Source: Sapria himalayana
Lineage: Eukaryota > Streptophyta > Magnoliopsida > Malpighiales > Rafflesiaceae
DNA length: 64,000 bases
Direction: 5' to 3'
NCBI GenBank assembly: GCA_029783825.1
Contig: JAREIK010000506.1
Coordinates: 884,502-948,501 of the forward strand
A model generated the notes under the pieces. It had not been told where the DNA came from, did not search any database, and saw only the letters and a list, made by a program, of their open reading frames with translations. Shown here piece by piece: positions 47,301 to 58,640 of the stretch. Numbering within the stretch: position 1 is the first letter of the stretch; every line of letters starts with the position of its first letter. Position numbers and translations under genes: made by a program.

Positions 47301-48150
47301 GGAAACATATATACATACATGCACGCAAGTAAACATTTAAATAATAGTATATATGTACCTGCTATCTAAATTTATTTATCATAACACATATTGTTTAAAA
47401 TGACATGTGATTATTAATAATCAATATGACTCACACTAATGTGTGATGTTCAAATTGTGTTATATATGTGTCATTGATCTTGTGATTTGTATGTTATTTT
47501 TTATTATAATATATATGTGATTTGTAATTGTGGTATATTCAAATTGTATGATGTTCAAATTGTTTGATATGTATATAAATCACTCAATAAAATTGATTTG
47601 TAGTTGAATGTCACGTCAATATTGATAATGCATAAACATACTACTCCAATGAAAATATTAGATTTGGTTAATGTATGTTTTGAAATTCATTTATCTAAAT
47701 CTACTATTATATGCAATGTTAAGATTAAAAAATTGCTCAACAATAAATTTTAACGAAATTCAATTTATTATAACATATGTTTTAACTCATAAAATGAGTT
47801 AACGAATGAATGCATATATATATTCTAATAAGTCAATATATAGATAGATATTCAAGCAGTATGTGTGTGTGTGTGTGTGTACAGTAATCTATATGTATAT
47901 ATCACTACAACTCTACAAAAAAAGGCGAAATAAAAAATGTCTTAATCTATTTCTAATTCTGTCACTATTTAACCATAGCAATGTATTTAGAAACGGAAAG
48001 AATTCATTTCTATAATGCTCCTCTCTAAATTTTAGAAAATGGATTATCCAATGACATTTCTATAAATAGCAACGAAAAAAAATCTGTCACTATATATTAC
48101 AACGACAAAAGGATCTTACAAAAGAAGAAATATATAAATCTCAATACCAA
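47300..48150. other. AT-rich unassigned stretch with a GT microsatellite
   Basis: No gene is seen. It contains repeated 'gatgttcaaattgt' words (47447 and 47540), a (GT)n tract at 47862-47881, and at 47904 a sequence cactacaactctacaaaaaa followed by 'gtcactat' and 'acgacaaaa' words that resembles the start of a CACTA-type or related element. No matching right end was found. Confidence 0.35.
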
Positions 48151-48159
48151 ATATATAAC

Positions 48160-49780
48160 TTTCTATTAATCACGAGAAACATCAACACAATAAGATTATA
48201 ATACTATAATATCCATGAAAATAAAAAATATTTTTCAATGAGGTGAGAAAGGTGTGTGGTATGACTTTCATTTATGATCAAACTTTTTAAAGAAAAAATC
48301 TATAGTGCTCAAATGTTAGCATAAAAGTGGAAGATCTTTCTAAATTTCCCATGTTAATTGCTTCCCAATCCAATATCTTGGCTGCAAAATTTTCCAATAC
48401 CTTTTATTTTTTGTAATGATATTCAGTAAGCCTTCAAAAGATCTCATTGCATAATACAATTGTTTCTAGTTCTCACTATATTTTTTGCAATTCCTCAATC
48501 CATCAGTTTTCTCAATATTATATGGCACCTCAATTTTATCATCTCTAATCACCACTAATCTTTTCTATTCTATTGCATTGGATTCATAATACTTCCCAAA
48601 CAATTCATCACATCTAGTCACCCTAGTCTCAATTCATTTCATCTGTTCTTCCAAGTTTATATATCTTATCTTCAAACTTCTCATTCGTCATGATTTTTCA
48701 ACATCTTTTTATACATATTAATAATCAGCATCTACATTATTAATAATCAACATCTCTATATATATCTATATATATGTATAAACAACATATCTTTATTCAT
48801 ATTTTTTCAAATAGTCATATACATTATTAATAATCACATGTATACCAAAATACGAAAAATCTCAATCATCATCTCATTGTGTAGCCAAAGAATGCTCAAT
48901 GTGGATTTTTCTTTCTCATATTTTCACACTTCTTTCCATAGATTCAATGTCGACTTTGGAAAATGTTGATCCTTCTTGCTCAATATCTATCTTTTCTTCC
49001 CCTTCAACTTCTGCCTCTATTTTTATCTTTTTCAAGCTCTCTTTTAATGCCTTAAAATATAAGGGGGACACCCTCAACCATCATTTATCACTAACCTTAT
49101 CCATCATGACTTCCTTGGCTCAGCATAATAATATAATTGAGGAAGAATGAATTATTAGGTTAGACAATTCACCAATCTTGATAATTGAGAATAGACTTCT
49201 CAAGCATTTTTCCAACATGGAATCTACAAACAATGAAAATGACCTAAAAAATAATTATCATACCTTGTGTGATGGTTAAGGCCTATAGTGTCAGCTGCAA
49301 AAAAAAAGAGAAAGTGAAATACAACCACACTTTACTCACTTTCATGAGTTCTATATGCATCAAAAATTTACAAGCACATTTCAAAGTTATTCTCCATTTT
49401 CTTTTCCAACCATATCAATATAATCACGATTGCTTTGAAATTAGGCTGCATTTATAGGTATTTGAAGGTTGTACTATCCCTAGACCCTTCCAATCCAAGT
49501 AATTCATTAGTAACTTTCCTATCAAAATATGCTCAAAAATTCCTCTCACCATTCCATTTTTTTCCTATTGATCCTCGAGATTGGCATAGAATTCTCTTTA
49601 TCCAATACATTTTCTCTTACTCAGTGGATACAAAATAAACTATAATCTTTCTTTTCAATAATCTACCAGAAATGGAGAGATAAATTCTATAAAACTATAC
49701 TTTTCTATAAAATTTTTTTGGCAAGAATTGAAGTCATCCATTTTATGATGGTTTCCATCAAAAAAGTTAAATGGATCGAT
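48160..49780 (-). pseudogene. Dispersed relative of the array gene (putative plant transposon protein)
   Basis: Minus-strand landmarks in order: 'FISPFLVDYWKERL' (~49690), 'YPLSK.RKCIG..ELYANLED' (~49580-49540; compare KFYVNLED in the array), 'LLMNYLDWKG' (~49500; the 'INE.LGFPR' position), and IIDAY-like '.IFDAYRTHESE' (~49360-49330). On the plus strand the shared words 'gacaccctcaacc' (49066) and 'ttgataattgagaata' (49178) sit at the same spacing as in array units. The low-coordinate part (48290-48650) extends beyond what the array unit contains and reappears at 49790-50200 and 57200-57600. It is broken by stops. Confidence 0.6.
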
Positions 49781-49784
49781 CCAA

Positions 49785-50170
49785 CTTTTTAAAGAAGAAA
49801 TCCACTCTTTAGTGCTCAAATGGTAACATAAAAGTGGAAGATCTTTCTTAATCTCCCATGTAGGTTGCTTCCCAATCCAATATCTTGGCTACAACATTAC
49901 CCAATACCTTTTGTCTTTTCCTAGTGATATTCATTAAGCCTTCAAAAGATCTCATTGCAAAATACAATTGTTTCTGGTTCTCACTATGTTTTTTTTCCAA
50001 TTCCTCAATCAATTAGTTGTCTCAATATTGTATGGCACCTCAATTCTATTATCTCTCACCACCACTAATTTCTTCCATTATATTTCAATGGACTCATTAT
50101 ACTTCCCCAAATAGTTCATCACATCCAGTCACCCTAGTCTCAACTCATTTCATCTGTTATTCCAAAAGTT
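49785..50170 (-). repeat. Partial second copy of the 48.29-48.68 kb segment
   Basis: The stretch from 'ccaactttttaaagaagaaat' to 'cacatccagtcaccctagtctca' repeats 48290-48640 with small changes, offset by about 1500 bases. Together with the preceding copy it makes a short tandem array of the same kind as 1-9254 but cut off after ~0.4 kb. Confidence 0.8.
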
Positions 50171-50515
50171 ATATGTTTGGTTTATGTGTATTGTCATTAT
50201 GAAATTAAAATATGGTAATCATTATGAAATTAAAATATGGTAATCTTTATGAAACAAACATATATGTCTAACCTAAAATTTAGATATGGTAATCATTATG
50301 AGATAAATTTTTCTAATATCCTTATTATATTTTTAGTAGTTTTGATAATAATATTTCAATTATTTTCTCAATTCTATATTAGTTTTTTATGCTATATTGT
50401 TTTGATTGTGAAGCAGTTGTGCTTGTGTTTTTTATATTTTTTCTCTTTTCAACCCACCTTATATGAGAAATTCTAGGATTGAGCTAACACCTCTAAACCT
50501 AGAATTAATAGAACC
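50170..50515 (+). mobile_element. LTR end and leader fragment (plus)
   Basis: A U5-like part ('ggtaatcattatgagataa', 'tttttagtagttttgataat', 50275-50350) leads to the leader word 'ggattgagctaacacctc' (50476), as after copies D and K. A 25-base motif (attatgaaattaaaatatgg...) is tandemly repeated at 50196-50245. No gag follows; a SINE lies directly behind. Confidence 0.5.
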
Positions 50516-50707
50516 TACCCTTCTCATAAGGGAGCTGGCTGGTGAAGACTCTCAGGCAATGACCAGGAGGTCACGAGTTCAAGTCTCACCAGGGGGGGGG
50601 GGGGGGTACTGGGGAATTCTTACCTGCTCGGTTCTCTGGGGGCCCAAGGGGATGTAGGGGCCCACGTAAGTGGGCTCTGAACCTCTTGGTTATCCAAAAA
50701 AAAAAAG
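50516..50707 (+). mobile_element. tRNA-derived SINE with a 15-G run
   Basis: An A-box-like TGGCTGGTGAAG (50536) and a B-box-like AGTTCAAGTCT (50576-50586) are ~40 bases apart, as in RNA polymerase III promoters of tRNA-derived SINEs. A GC-rich body and an A tail (50696-50706) follow. The 6-base word AGAACC on both sides (50510 and 50708) is a possible but short target duplication. It lies in an AT-rich context. The G run (50592-50606) directly follows the tRNA-like head. Confidence 0.7.
50592..50606 (+). repeat. Run of 15 G
   Basis: A pure homopolymer of 15 G inside the SINE, in a region otherwise poor in G. Such runs slip easily, so the exact length is uncertain in any assembly. Confidence 0.95.
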
Positions 50708-50714
50708 AGAACCA

Positions 50715-51100
50715 AAAGACTAATTTTGAGATTAAGAGTTGATAAAGTATTTTTGAAGTAGGAAAGAATAAGCAATCATAAATTCCTATTCCAAGAGAGT
50801 TAATCTCTACATAAGTCATCAAGAAAAAATCATGAGAAAAAAATGTGATTGATTAGATGTCTTTGGGGGAGTCCATGGCTTATTATCCACCACTTCCTTT
50901 TGCTCAACTTTTCTAGGAACAAAAGCTTGATAATTATTTCACTAGATTTAGAGTTTATTTAGGAAGCTACATATCAACAATCGGTTCAATGAAGCCTTAG
51001 AACAAATGCTGAGCTATGCCATGTTTTTGAAGGATGTGTACGATTTTGTTATAGTGCCAAAAATTTGTTGTTCATAGCACAACACCAAATGTTCATTAGA
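50715..51100. other. AT-rich stretch, no feature seen
   Basis: No open frame, repeat family or RNA gene could be supported here. It may be the remaining interior of the element whose LTR end lies at 50.2-50.5 kb. Confidence 0.3.
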
Positions 51101-51780
51101 TGAATATTTATGCCCAACAAAAATTTGCAAATATATAGATTATACATGTAATATAATTGATGTAAACTAGATATCAATTCCATAGTAATTATTATGGTAG
51201 TTTGACCAACCAATAGTGAATAAACCACTACTCAATTTGACAAGATAAACTTAGTTCTAAGATATATGCTTAGACTCTAGGGTTGGTGTACATTTTTGTT
51301 GGATGAATGGTAGAATGTGTTGGATGACATTTTTTTTCCACATTGGCATACAAAGTAGTTATCAACCATTGACTATGACAACCATGGATGGTCCCCTTAT
51401 TATTGTGCCTTTAGCATTCTACCATTGAAATTATATTTATTCTATTCATAGGTCATCTATATTTCTACTTCTTTTAGGTAATATTTTAACTCTTGATAAT
51501 TACTTTTACTGTGCATTTCTATTCTCCAACATCAATTATAATGAAAGATATCAAATAATGTGGTAAAAATTATGTTTGAACTTTTGATATCTTGAGTACT
51601 ATACTTGCATCAATTAACATATGTCTCCCTAGTAATTACACCAATAGAAGTCATACAATAAGAAATAATGACAAGATTGTCACCATCTTTCAAAATGAAG
51701 CCTCTCATGTATGTCTCTTGATTTACCTATTGTTTGATACTCCACATGCCAATTTTTTTGGGTTGTTTGAAATGTAATTT
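51100..51780 (-). mobile_element. LTR R-U5 fragment (minus)
   Basis: 'gtagtttgaccaaccaata' (51201), 'ggcatacaaagtagttatc' (51344) and 'ttaggtaatattttaactc' (51476) appear in the order of copies A, B and J. It stops near 51780, where a plus-oriented copy begins. Confidence 0.5.
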
Positions 51781-51992
51781 TTAATATATTTGTAATTATT
51801 TTATGCTTTAAATAGATAGATTTCACTAAATAGCTATTTTGATAGAATTTGTTTAATAGAAATAAAATCAAAGGTATTTTGAGTGAAATTGTTGAATTTG
51901 ATGGAGTGGTGACTATGAGGAAAGAAAAGCAATAGAAATTCATGATATTTTCCAAGTCATGACTTGGTTAAACATTCTATAAGCCTTTTGAG

Positions 51993-53538
51993 TAGAGGTG
52001 ACAACTGGGCTGGGCCGGCCCGGCACGGAAAAATCCTGTGCCCTGGTCAGGCACGAGCCGTGCCTGACCCGACACGGTTCGGTGCCCATGGCACGGCACG
52101 CCGGCATATTAGTAGCATGTTTAGGAAGTATCGAGTTGACCCGACACTTAGCCATATGGTTGCAGAGATGTAAACCAAGTTCTTGAAGTACTGGTCCACT
52201 GTTTCATCTCTTTATTGCCTCGCTGCATGCATGGACCCTAGGGTTAAGGTGGAAGGGGTAGAAAACACCCTTACCTATATTTCCTCGTACATGAACCTGG
52301 AAGAGCCACCTGAAGGGTTCATTCACGAGAAGTTGACTGACATGTTCACATACTACGATACTAGGTATGGTGGTGGTGGTAGTGAGACTGTGATTACGGA
52401 TATTGATACATTGTTCAGAGATGATGATTTTTCCATTCAGCTAGCGAGGGGGAAATGTAGGGGTGGACCATCACATAGGAGCGAGCTTTCTCGGTACTTA
52501 GATACCGATTACTGCTCAATCCTATCACATTTTGATACTAAGAATCTTGATATATTACAATGGTGGAAATCATATGAGTCCACCTTTCCAGTGCTATCTA
52601 GGATGGCACGAGATCTACTGACTCCTCTGGTGTCAAGCGTAGCATCGGAGTCTGCTTTTTCTGTTACTGTGAACGTGATTTCGGATAGGAGATCGAGATT
52701 ACGTCCAAATATTGTTGAGGCTTTGGCTTGTTTGAAGGATTGGGTGGATTTGAGGTTTAGCTTCCATGATCATGCTGGAGCTGGGACTGGGACAGGGACT
52801 ACAGCCACATCCACTGTGATAGCGGAGGAGTTGATTGCTGATGATGCTCCATGTGATACTGATCTTGATGTTGTGGCTGATGATGCTCATGATATGCCGA
52901 TTGATGATTGATGATGATCTACTATTTTTTGATTTCGATGTTTTGCTTTTTATTGATTGTACGCTTTATTTATACGTTATATTGAAACTGTAATTTATTT
53001 GGTTCGGACATTCGGTATCAAATGGCTTATTGGTCATTTTTCATTTGAGTTGCTTATGTCTTTTTTAATTTTTTTTTTAACAAAATGTATTGATTTATTT
53101 ATTTTTTTGTTTAAATTTTTCATTTAAAAATTTATAACTATATTATATAATTCTAATAAGTTTTAAACTAATTTTATATAACATTATAAAAAAAATTTAA
53201 ACTTTGTTATTTTAATAAATTTTAACATTTTTCATATTATAAATATATAATATTATACATTATCTAAAATTTTATATATAATTTAATAATTTATATTATT
53301 AAAATTTAAAAAAATAAAAAAAAAATTATTGGCCCGTACGGCCATGCCAGGCCCGAGTGGGCTGGCACGTCACGGCCCGCCCTGCCTGAGGGCGGTGCCG
53401 GGCCCGGCTTTTTTAAATTGTGCCGGGCCAGGCACGGCACATTACAGTAACTGTGTCGTGCCTGGCCCGACACGAAAGCATGCCCGTGCTCAAAAAAATG
53501 TGCCGGGCCGGGCCGGGCCGGGCCGTTTGACACATCTA
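51993..53538 (+). mobile_element. hAT element with transposase remnant, 1546 bp, perfect target duplication
   Basis: The left end is TAGAGGTGACAACTGGGC and the right end is the inverted CCGTTTGACACATCTA. The 8-base target duplication CTTTTGAG is perfect (51985-51992 and 53539-53546). Both ends have GC-rich subterminal zones (51993-52110 and 53330-53538) like the MITEs at 10.5 and 31.2 kb. Between them lie the 3' third of a transposase gene and an AT-rich 3' region. The N-terminal two thirds of the gene are deleted. It is an internal-deletion derivative and the best link between the MITEs and their autonomous source. Confidence 0.97.
52117..52911 (+). pseudogene. hAT transposase, C-terminal third with dimerisation domain
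   Basis: An open frame of 242 codons (52183-52911) continues upstream in the same frame across a single TAA (52171) to MFRKYRVDPTLSHMVAEM (from 52117), so one stop splits it. It encodes CLAACMDPRVKVEGVENTL, then the region before the dimerisation domain (DDDFSIQLARGKCRGG, LSRYLDTDY), and the hAT C-terminal dimerisation signature: LDILQWWKSYESTFPVLSRM, ARDLLTPLVSSVASESAFSV, VISDRRSRLRPNIVEALACL, KDW. An Asp-rich tail ends in DDAHDMPIDD and TGA. The normal 'SAFSTGGRVISDRRSRL' is changed to 'SAFSVTVNVISDRRSRL', and the older copy at 33.3 kb shares the V/T change (FSITVYI), so this is a family trait. It lacks the BED finger and the catalytic residues. Confidence 0.93.
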
Positions 53539-54639
53539 CTTTTGAGTAGGTGTAGTATCATTTTTTGTTCGTAACTCTACAAAATTACTCATGGAAATAT
53601 TTGTATGATGTAATCTTATTGCTAAGTTATCAAAATCATTTTATTATACAATACTATTTTCATAGTCATAATATTTTCTTAGAGTTGCATTCACATAATC
53701 TCAAAAACACAAAAATGGGCATGCCTTTTTTTTATGTCATATATAGTTGCCAAGTACTCCACTAGCATAAAAAAATCATTTCATTTTCTAGTATCATGAA
53801 TTAATCAATTTAGAAGCAAAAATCACATGATACAAAGTGATTTTTAGTCATGTTAATTTATTCTGCCACTACTTGTTGATCTAGAGATTAAATATCTAAG
53901 TTATGATATTCTTACTACTATGATTTTTTAGTACAAAGAATAAATATCTTAGTTATGACCATACTTGCCACTATAAATTTATGTTCTAGAAAATATTTAC
54001 ATCAATCATGCTCATTCTCAATACTATGACTCTGTATTCCTAAAAGAAATTATCTCATTGATGGCATTCCTATTGGCATGAATTTATACTCTAGGGAAGG
54101 GTTAATTAAGTCATAAAATTCTTAGTACCATGACTTTTATATTCTAGAGAAGATTCAATTAGACCTCAAACCAGCATTGTAACTTCTAGGTTAAATCACA
54201 CAAAACCCTAAAGTATAAAATTAACTCTTATAGTTTTTAATAAAAAAGAGAAAGGAAAATTCAGATTTTGAGCTAAGGGCACACAAAACCCACGGCAACA
54301 CAACTTACAATCCCCAATTAAAGGCAAATTTAAGGCAAACACAAGAAAGAATTAATTAAGATTTAATTTTGAGATATAGATTCTAATTAGGGATGTCATT
54401 AGGAACTCTTGCATCCACGAGAAGCCACTTCAAATATCTCATGTAAATTTGGGATATTGGGTTGGCTAGTTAAACTTGTATTTTGATGATGTGAATGTAT
54501 AATGCTTGTATTTGTGGTGATATTATTATTTGAAAATTCATGAATATAGAAGCTAATTAGAATTGAATTTTAAGGTTTTCAGTATGTCATATGTTTATGT
54601 GTATTGGCCATGGAGGATAGTGATATATAAGTGTTAAAA

Positions 54640-56950
54640 CTTTATGAACCTGCCAAAACTTATTGTTAATTAAGACAATTCTAAAACCTCATTGGGTGAT
54701 TATTTCTCATCCAATTTAGTTTTTCTAGTATATTTGTTACACAAGTAGTAAAATAAATAAAAGTTTAGATATCAATCAATCAATAGTGAACTAATAGCTA
54801 CTTGATTTTAGTAGATAAACTTATAGTTTTAAAAGGATACATAAACTATAAAGCTGGCTCATATCCTTGTGCATGATGATACTTCCTTAGTGGTTGGTCA
54901 ATATTATGTTCAATAGTCAAACGAATGATAGATTAGTGTGAAAATACAAATACCTAGTGCTTTTTAGCAAGAAAGGTGGATGTCATCCTTAGGTTATCAC
55001 TTCCAATGATGATCCTCTCGTAGTTGTTACTCTAGTATTTCACCACTAAAGTCATGGTCTTCCTTGCATGGGTTGTCACATATGTATTTTTTTAATAGAC
55101 ATATCTACTACCTTTGATGATAACTTTGTATATAAACTTCTATTCTCTAACCCTTTAATATCTTAAATATGCTAGATGATATGATAATAAATTTATTACT
55201 TTCAGCTATATTAGCATTATACTCATGATTATTAACATATGTCTTCCCATGAATAACACATATGAAAATCATACAAAAGGAATTGACTCACAAGGCTATC
55301 ATCACCACGTGAAGTATCTCCTCTTATGTGTTTTGCGTGACTTAACTCTTAGCATCTATCATAGTCAACATATGACTCTCATACTATAGTGAAATACCTA
55401 AGTAAGATATTTTACTTACTACCATATAATTTGAGGTTAGTTCTTCTACATTATGAATATTGAATTAGTTGAAAGTATATTTATAATTTTAGCTTCATAA
55501 ATATCATACTTTTCATGATTAAACTTATCAAAATATTGAGTTTTCATGCATTAAGATTATAAGGGTAGTTACTTCCTTGTTGTCGTACCACATGAATTTA
55601 TCTCATGACATATCTATCACAATCCATTATGAGCAACATGAATAAATCTATAATATAATAAAAATCTTAAATTTTAATTCTAATTAATACTCATATTCAA
55701 TAGTATCCAAATCACAATATTAATACATATATAAACCATATAAAATCATGTTTACATCAAACATAAGTACTACCAATCCTAGATCTCAATTTAGCCTAAC
55801 ATTCAGGGAAATTTATTGTGAAAATTTGAGAAGCATCTCATTGGAATCAAGGATTCCTAATATTAGCCTGAGTGATAATATAAATTTCAAAACTAAACCC
55901 AATTAAATATTATTAGTGTTCAACTTTTATTTCTCCTAATCGAGGGTTGAAATTGTGTCTCCTAGTGTTTGTTATTGCTCATGGCTCAAAATCTAATTTC
56001 TCACTTTCACTTTTCCAAAATTTAAGTATAACTTATATGCTTTAGATATTTTATGTGTTACTCTGAGATGGAAGTCATGAGCACTAACTTTAGGTCTCAA
56101 CTTTTTGATCTCATCAATTCTTCTATAGCGTATCAAAGTCATGGAAGTAATGAATATCATGACATAAGTAACTCCTCTATGGAACATGATATCATAGCAT
56201 TGTGAATATCATGACTAAGTCAAATTCTTACTAGAACAAAGTGTCATGGTGGTAAGAATAGTCATGACTTTGTAATCTAGTGAAAAAAAATGAAAGCCAT
56301 GGTCATTCATAGTGTCATGACTATAGTAAATACTCTTTGAAACAAAATATCATGGTAAAAAATAATGGCATGACTAAAAATACTTGATAGAGTATTTTTA
56401 GATATAAATATCATGAATAAGTCATGGCTCTGAAAATTCTAATGATTAATTATACCATTGAGGTACTTGGCTATCATGATGTAAATATATTATTATAGCC
56501 ATTATATGTTTTAGATATATTGTGGTCATGACTCTAATAAAATATCATGGCCAAAATGATTATGTTGCATAGTAAAAAGATTGTAATAACTCAATGATAG
56601 AGTCGTGACATATAAAGATTGACATACCTAGTTTTATAGAGTTGTGGTCAAGAAAGGATACCACAAAAACTTAGTATGATCTGAAAAAAATATGGACATC
56701 ATGACATGAAAAATTTCATTACTCTCCTTTACTTCTCTCCTCTCATATCTTCGTTGTACCCAAGTCTACGAATTTCACTCAAAATAACTATGATTTTTTA
56801 ATATTCATTAAATTCCCTCAAAATACATATTTAGTGAAATATTTTTAAAAATTTCTTAAATAAGTATAGTTAAAACAATAAATACATATCAAATCAGCCA
56901 AAATATTCAGTACATAGAGTGTCAAACAAACTAGCATACTAAAAGTATTG
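54640..56950 (-). mobile_element. LTR copy J (minus), about 2.3 kb
   Basis: On the minus strand, U3 starts near 56950 ('tagtatgctagtttgtttg'), passes a 'catgactt' zone (56700-56060) and R-U5 words such as 'atatcaatcaatcaatagtg' (54769, plus-strand reading), and stops near 54640 without the U5-like end. It faces copy I, so the two form an inverted pair. Confidence 0.6.
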
Positions 56951-58640
56951 ATCATCCTCAAGCAATGAATCTCTCTCTATTTTTTAAAAATATAACAACA
57001 TCAATACAATGAGAATTAATATAGTATAACATCATCAAGGAAAGACACATAAACAATATCTCAACATGAAGAATAAGAAGAGTAGTATGATCAGCCATGA
57101 GGATAAAAATCCTAAGATGGGAATATTGCTTTAGTGGGCTAAACAATGACAATGGATATAGAATATCTCTCTGAATCTCCTTTAATGCTTGACACTTGTT
57201 CCATCATCTACATGATCACCATTCATATAGAATATTGCCACTTTCTAATTTAGTTCAGTGAATCTTCAAAAATACTAAGCACAAAGTACATTTACCTCTA
57301 GCTCTTACTATATTTTTCCAAATATTTGATTCATTATTTTTTTATGTAGTACATATTTTTCTATGTTATCTTATCTCTCTCCACAATAGTTTTCTACAAC
57401 TAAATTATAATAGACTTGTAGAGCTTTCCAACTGAATCGATATTTTCCATTGCTCTAGTCTTTCCATATTTTATCACCCCTTCCAAGATCTTCATAATGT
57501 GATCTTCAGAATTTTATTGGGTGGCTATAAATAACTCTTCTTGTTGAGATACATATCTTGCAATGCATTTCTTCTCTCCATATTAGATTTATCTTCCTCT
57601 TCTCTTCTTTTCAGGCACTTTTCTCACTTTTATCTCTTCTCTTTAATTTTTTTGCTAGAAAACTAAGCATCCAATTTATCTACACTCTCAAGTACATTTT
57701 TTTATAGTCAGTCTCTAATTTCATCATTTTCAAAATATTGATGACTATTCCCAAGTCATCTCTTTGCTTGTCAAATAATGATCAAATATGGATGATGATT
57801 CTTCTTCGTGCCCTGCTCCACTTCTTTCTAGCACTTCTACATTAGCTTTGGATAAAGGTAACAATTATTTCCCAACTTTAGTTGATTTTTCATCTTCAAG
57901 AATCATTTTTTCTTGTCTCTTTCATACCATTTCTTCACATCTACTAATATCAAGGAGGGTATCCATGGGCATCATTCATCTACTTACATTCATCTGAACA
58001 CCCTTGGCTTGGCATAACATCATAATCAAAGAATAATGAATTATTTGGCCAGAGAATTCACCCACTTAAAAATTGAGAATGAACTTCTTAAAATTTTTTT
58101 CAACATGGATATTGAATTATTTAACTAGGTAAAAAAGTAATATCACCCTATCTTCCATGATGGTTGAGATATGGAGAGTTAGCTATAAAATAGAGTAAAA
58201 TAAATATAACCAAAGCTTTCTCTCCTCCATGAGTTCTTCTTGCACTAAATGTTCATATGTCCTTTTTAATGATAATTATCTTTTATTCCATTATTCAAAG
58301 TCTTGGAAATTTCCATATATTTTGGTAGGATCTTTAGGGATTTTGAAAATTCCATTTATCAAAGTCTTGCTCCTAAACTCATCATACGTAGTACATAATC
58401 TTTAATGTCTTATAAATTGGAGTAAAACTCCTTAATAATAGTTGTATTCCCTCATTCCATATGTATGCATAATCACTCCTAATTTCTACTCTCAATCATT
58501 TCTCAGTAAGGTGGAATAAACTTATTAAACCCATGCTCTTTTATAAAGTTCTTCTTTACTAACATAAAGATTAACCATCTATTCCCCATTTCTAAAAGAA
58601 AAAACAACTATGGCATTGTGACTTTGGAAGAAGTCTTGGT
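56950..58640 (-). pseudogene. Dispersed array-gene relative next to LTR copy J
   Basis: It shares the 48.16-49.78 kb layout: 'aacatcaatacaatgag' (56997), the 'ttcaaaaatactaagcac' zone (57248), 'ggagggtatccatgggc' (57953; array form gggggacaccctc), 'cttaaaaattgagaatgaact' (58064; array form cttgataattgagaatgaat), and 'ttaggatctttagggatttt' (58325). Sense is minus. The 5' end of the gene is at ~58640. On the minus strand this gene runs toward the U3 side of LTR copy J, as an interior gene runs toward its 3' LTR. The frame is broken. Confidence 0.55.

Larger units (their letters stand above)
51780..54640 (+). mobile_element. LTR copy I (plus), carrying a hAT element
   Basis: Without the hAT insertion (51993-53538) it is about 1.3 kb. 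The U3 start 'gaattt...gaggaaagaaaag' (51905), 'gtaactctacaaaattactcatg' (53571; compare 59743), a 'ctatgact' zone (53970-54190), a TATA-like aagtataaaatt (54203), and an R part to ~54640 follow copy K. It then switches to minus-oriented LTR sequence (copy J) at ~54640. Confidence 0.55.

Noticed and set aside
50516..50600. A functional tRNA gene
   Set aside because: Only A- and B-box-like words are present; no cloverleaf with anticodon and acceptor pairing could be drawn, and a GC-rich body with an A tail follows, as in a SINE.
52699..52890. 63-codon minus-strand frame
   Set aside because: Shadow of the plus-strand hAT transposase frame.
51940..53574. Open frames at 51940-52186 and 53306-53574
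   Set aside because: They cross the terminal inverted repeats and GC-rich ends of the hAT element and run into the flanks, so they cannot be genes.
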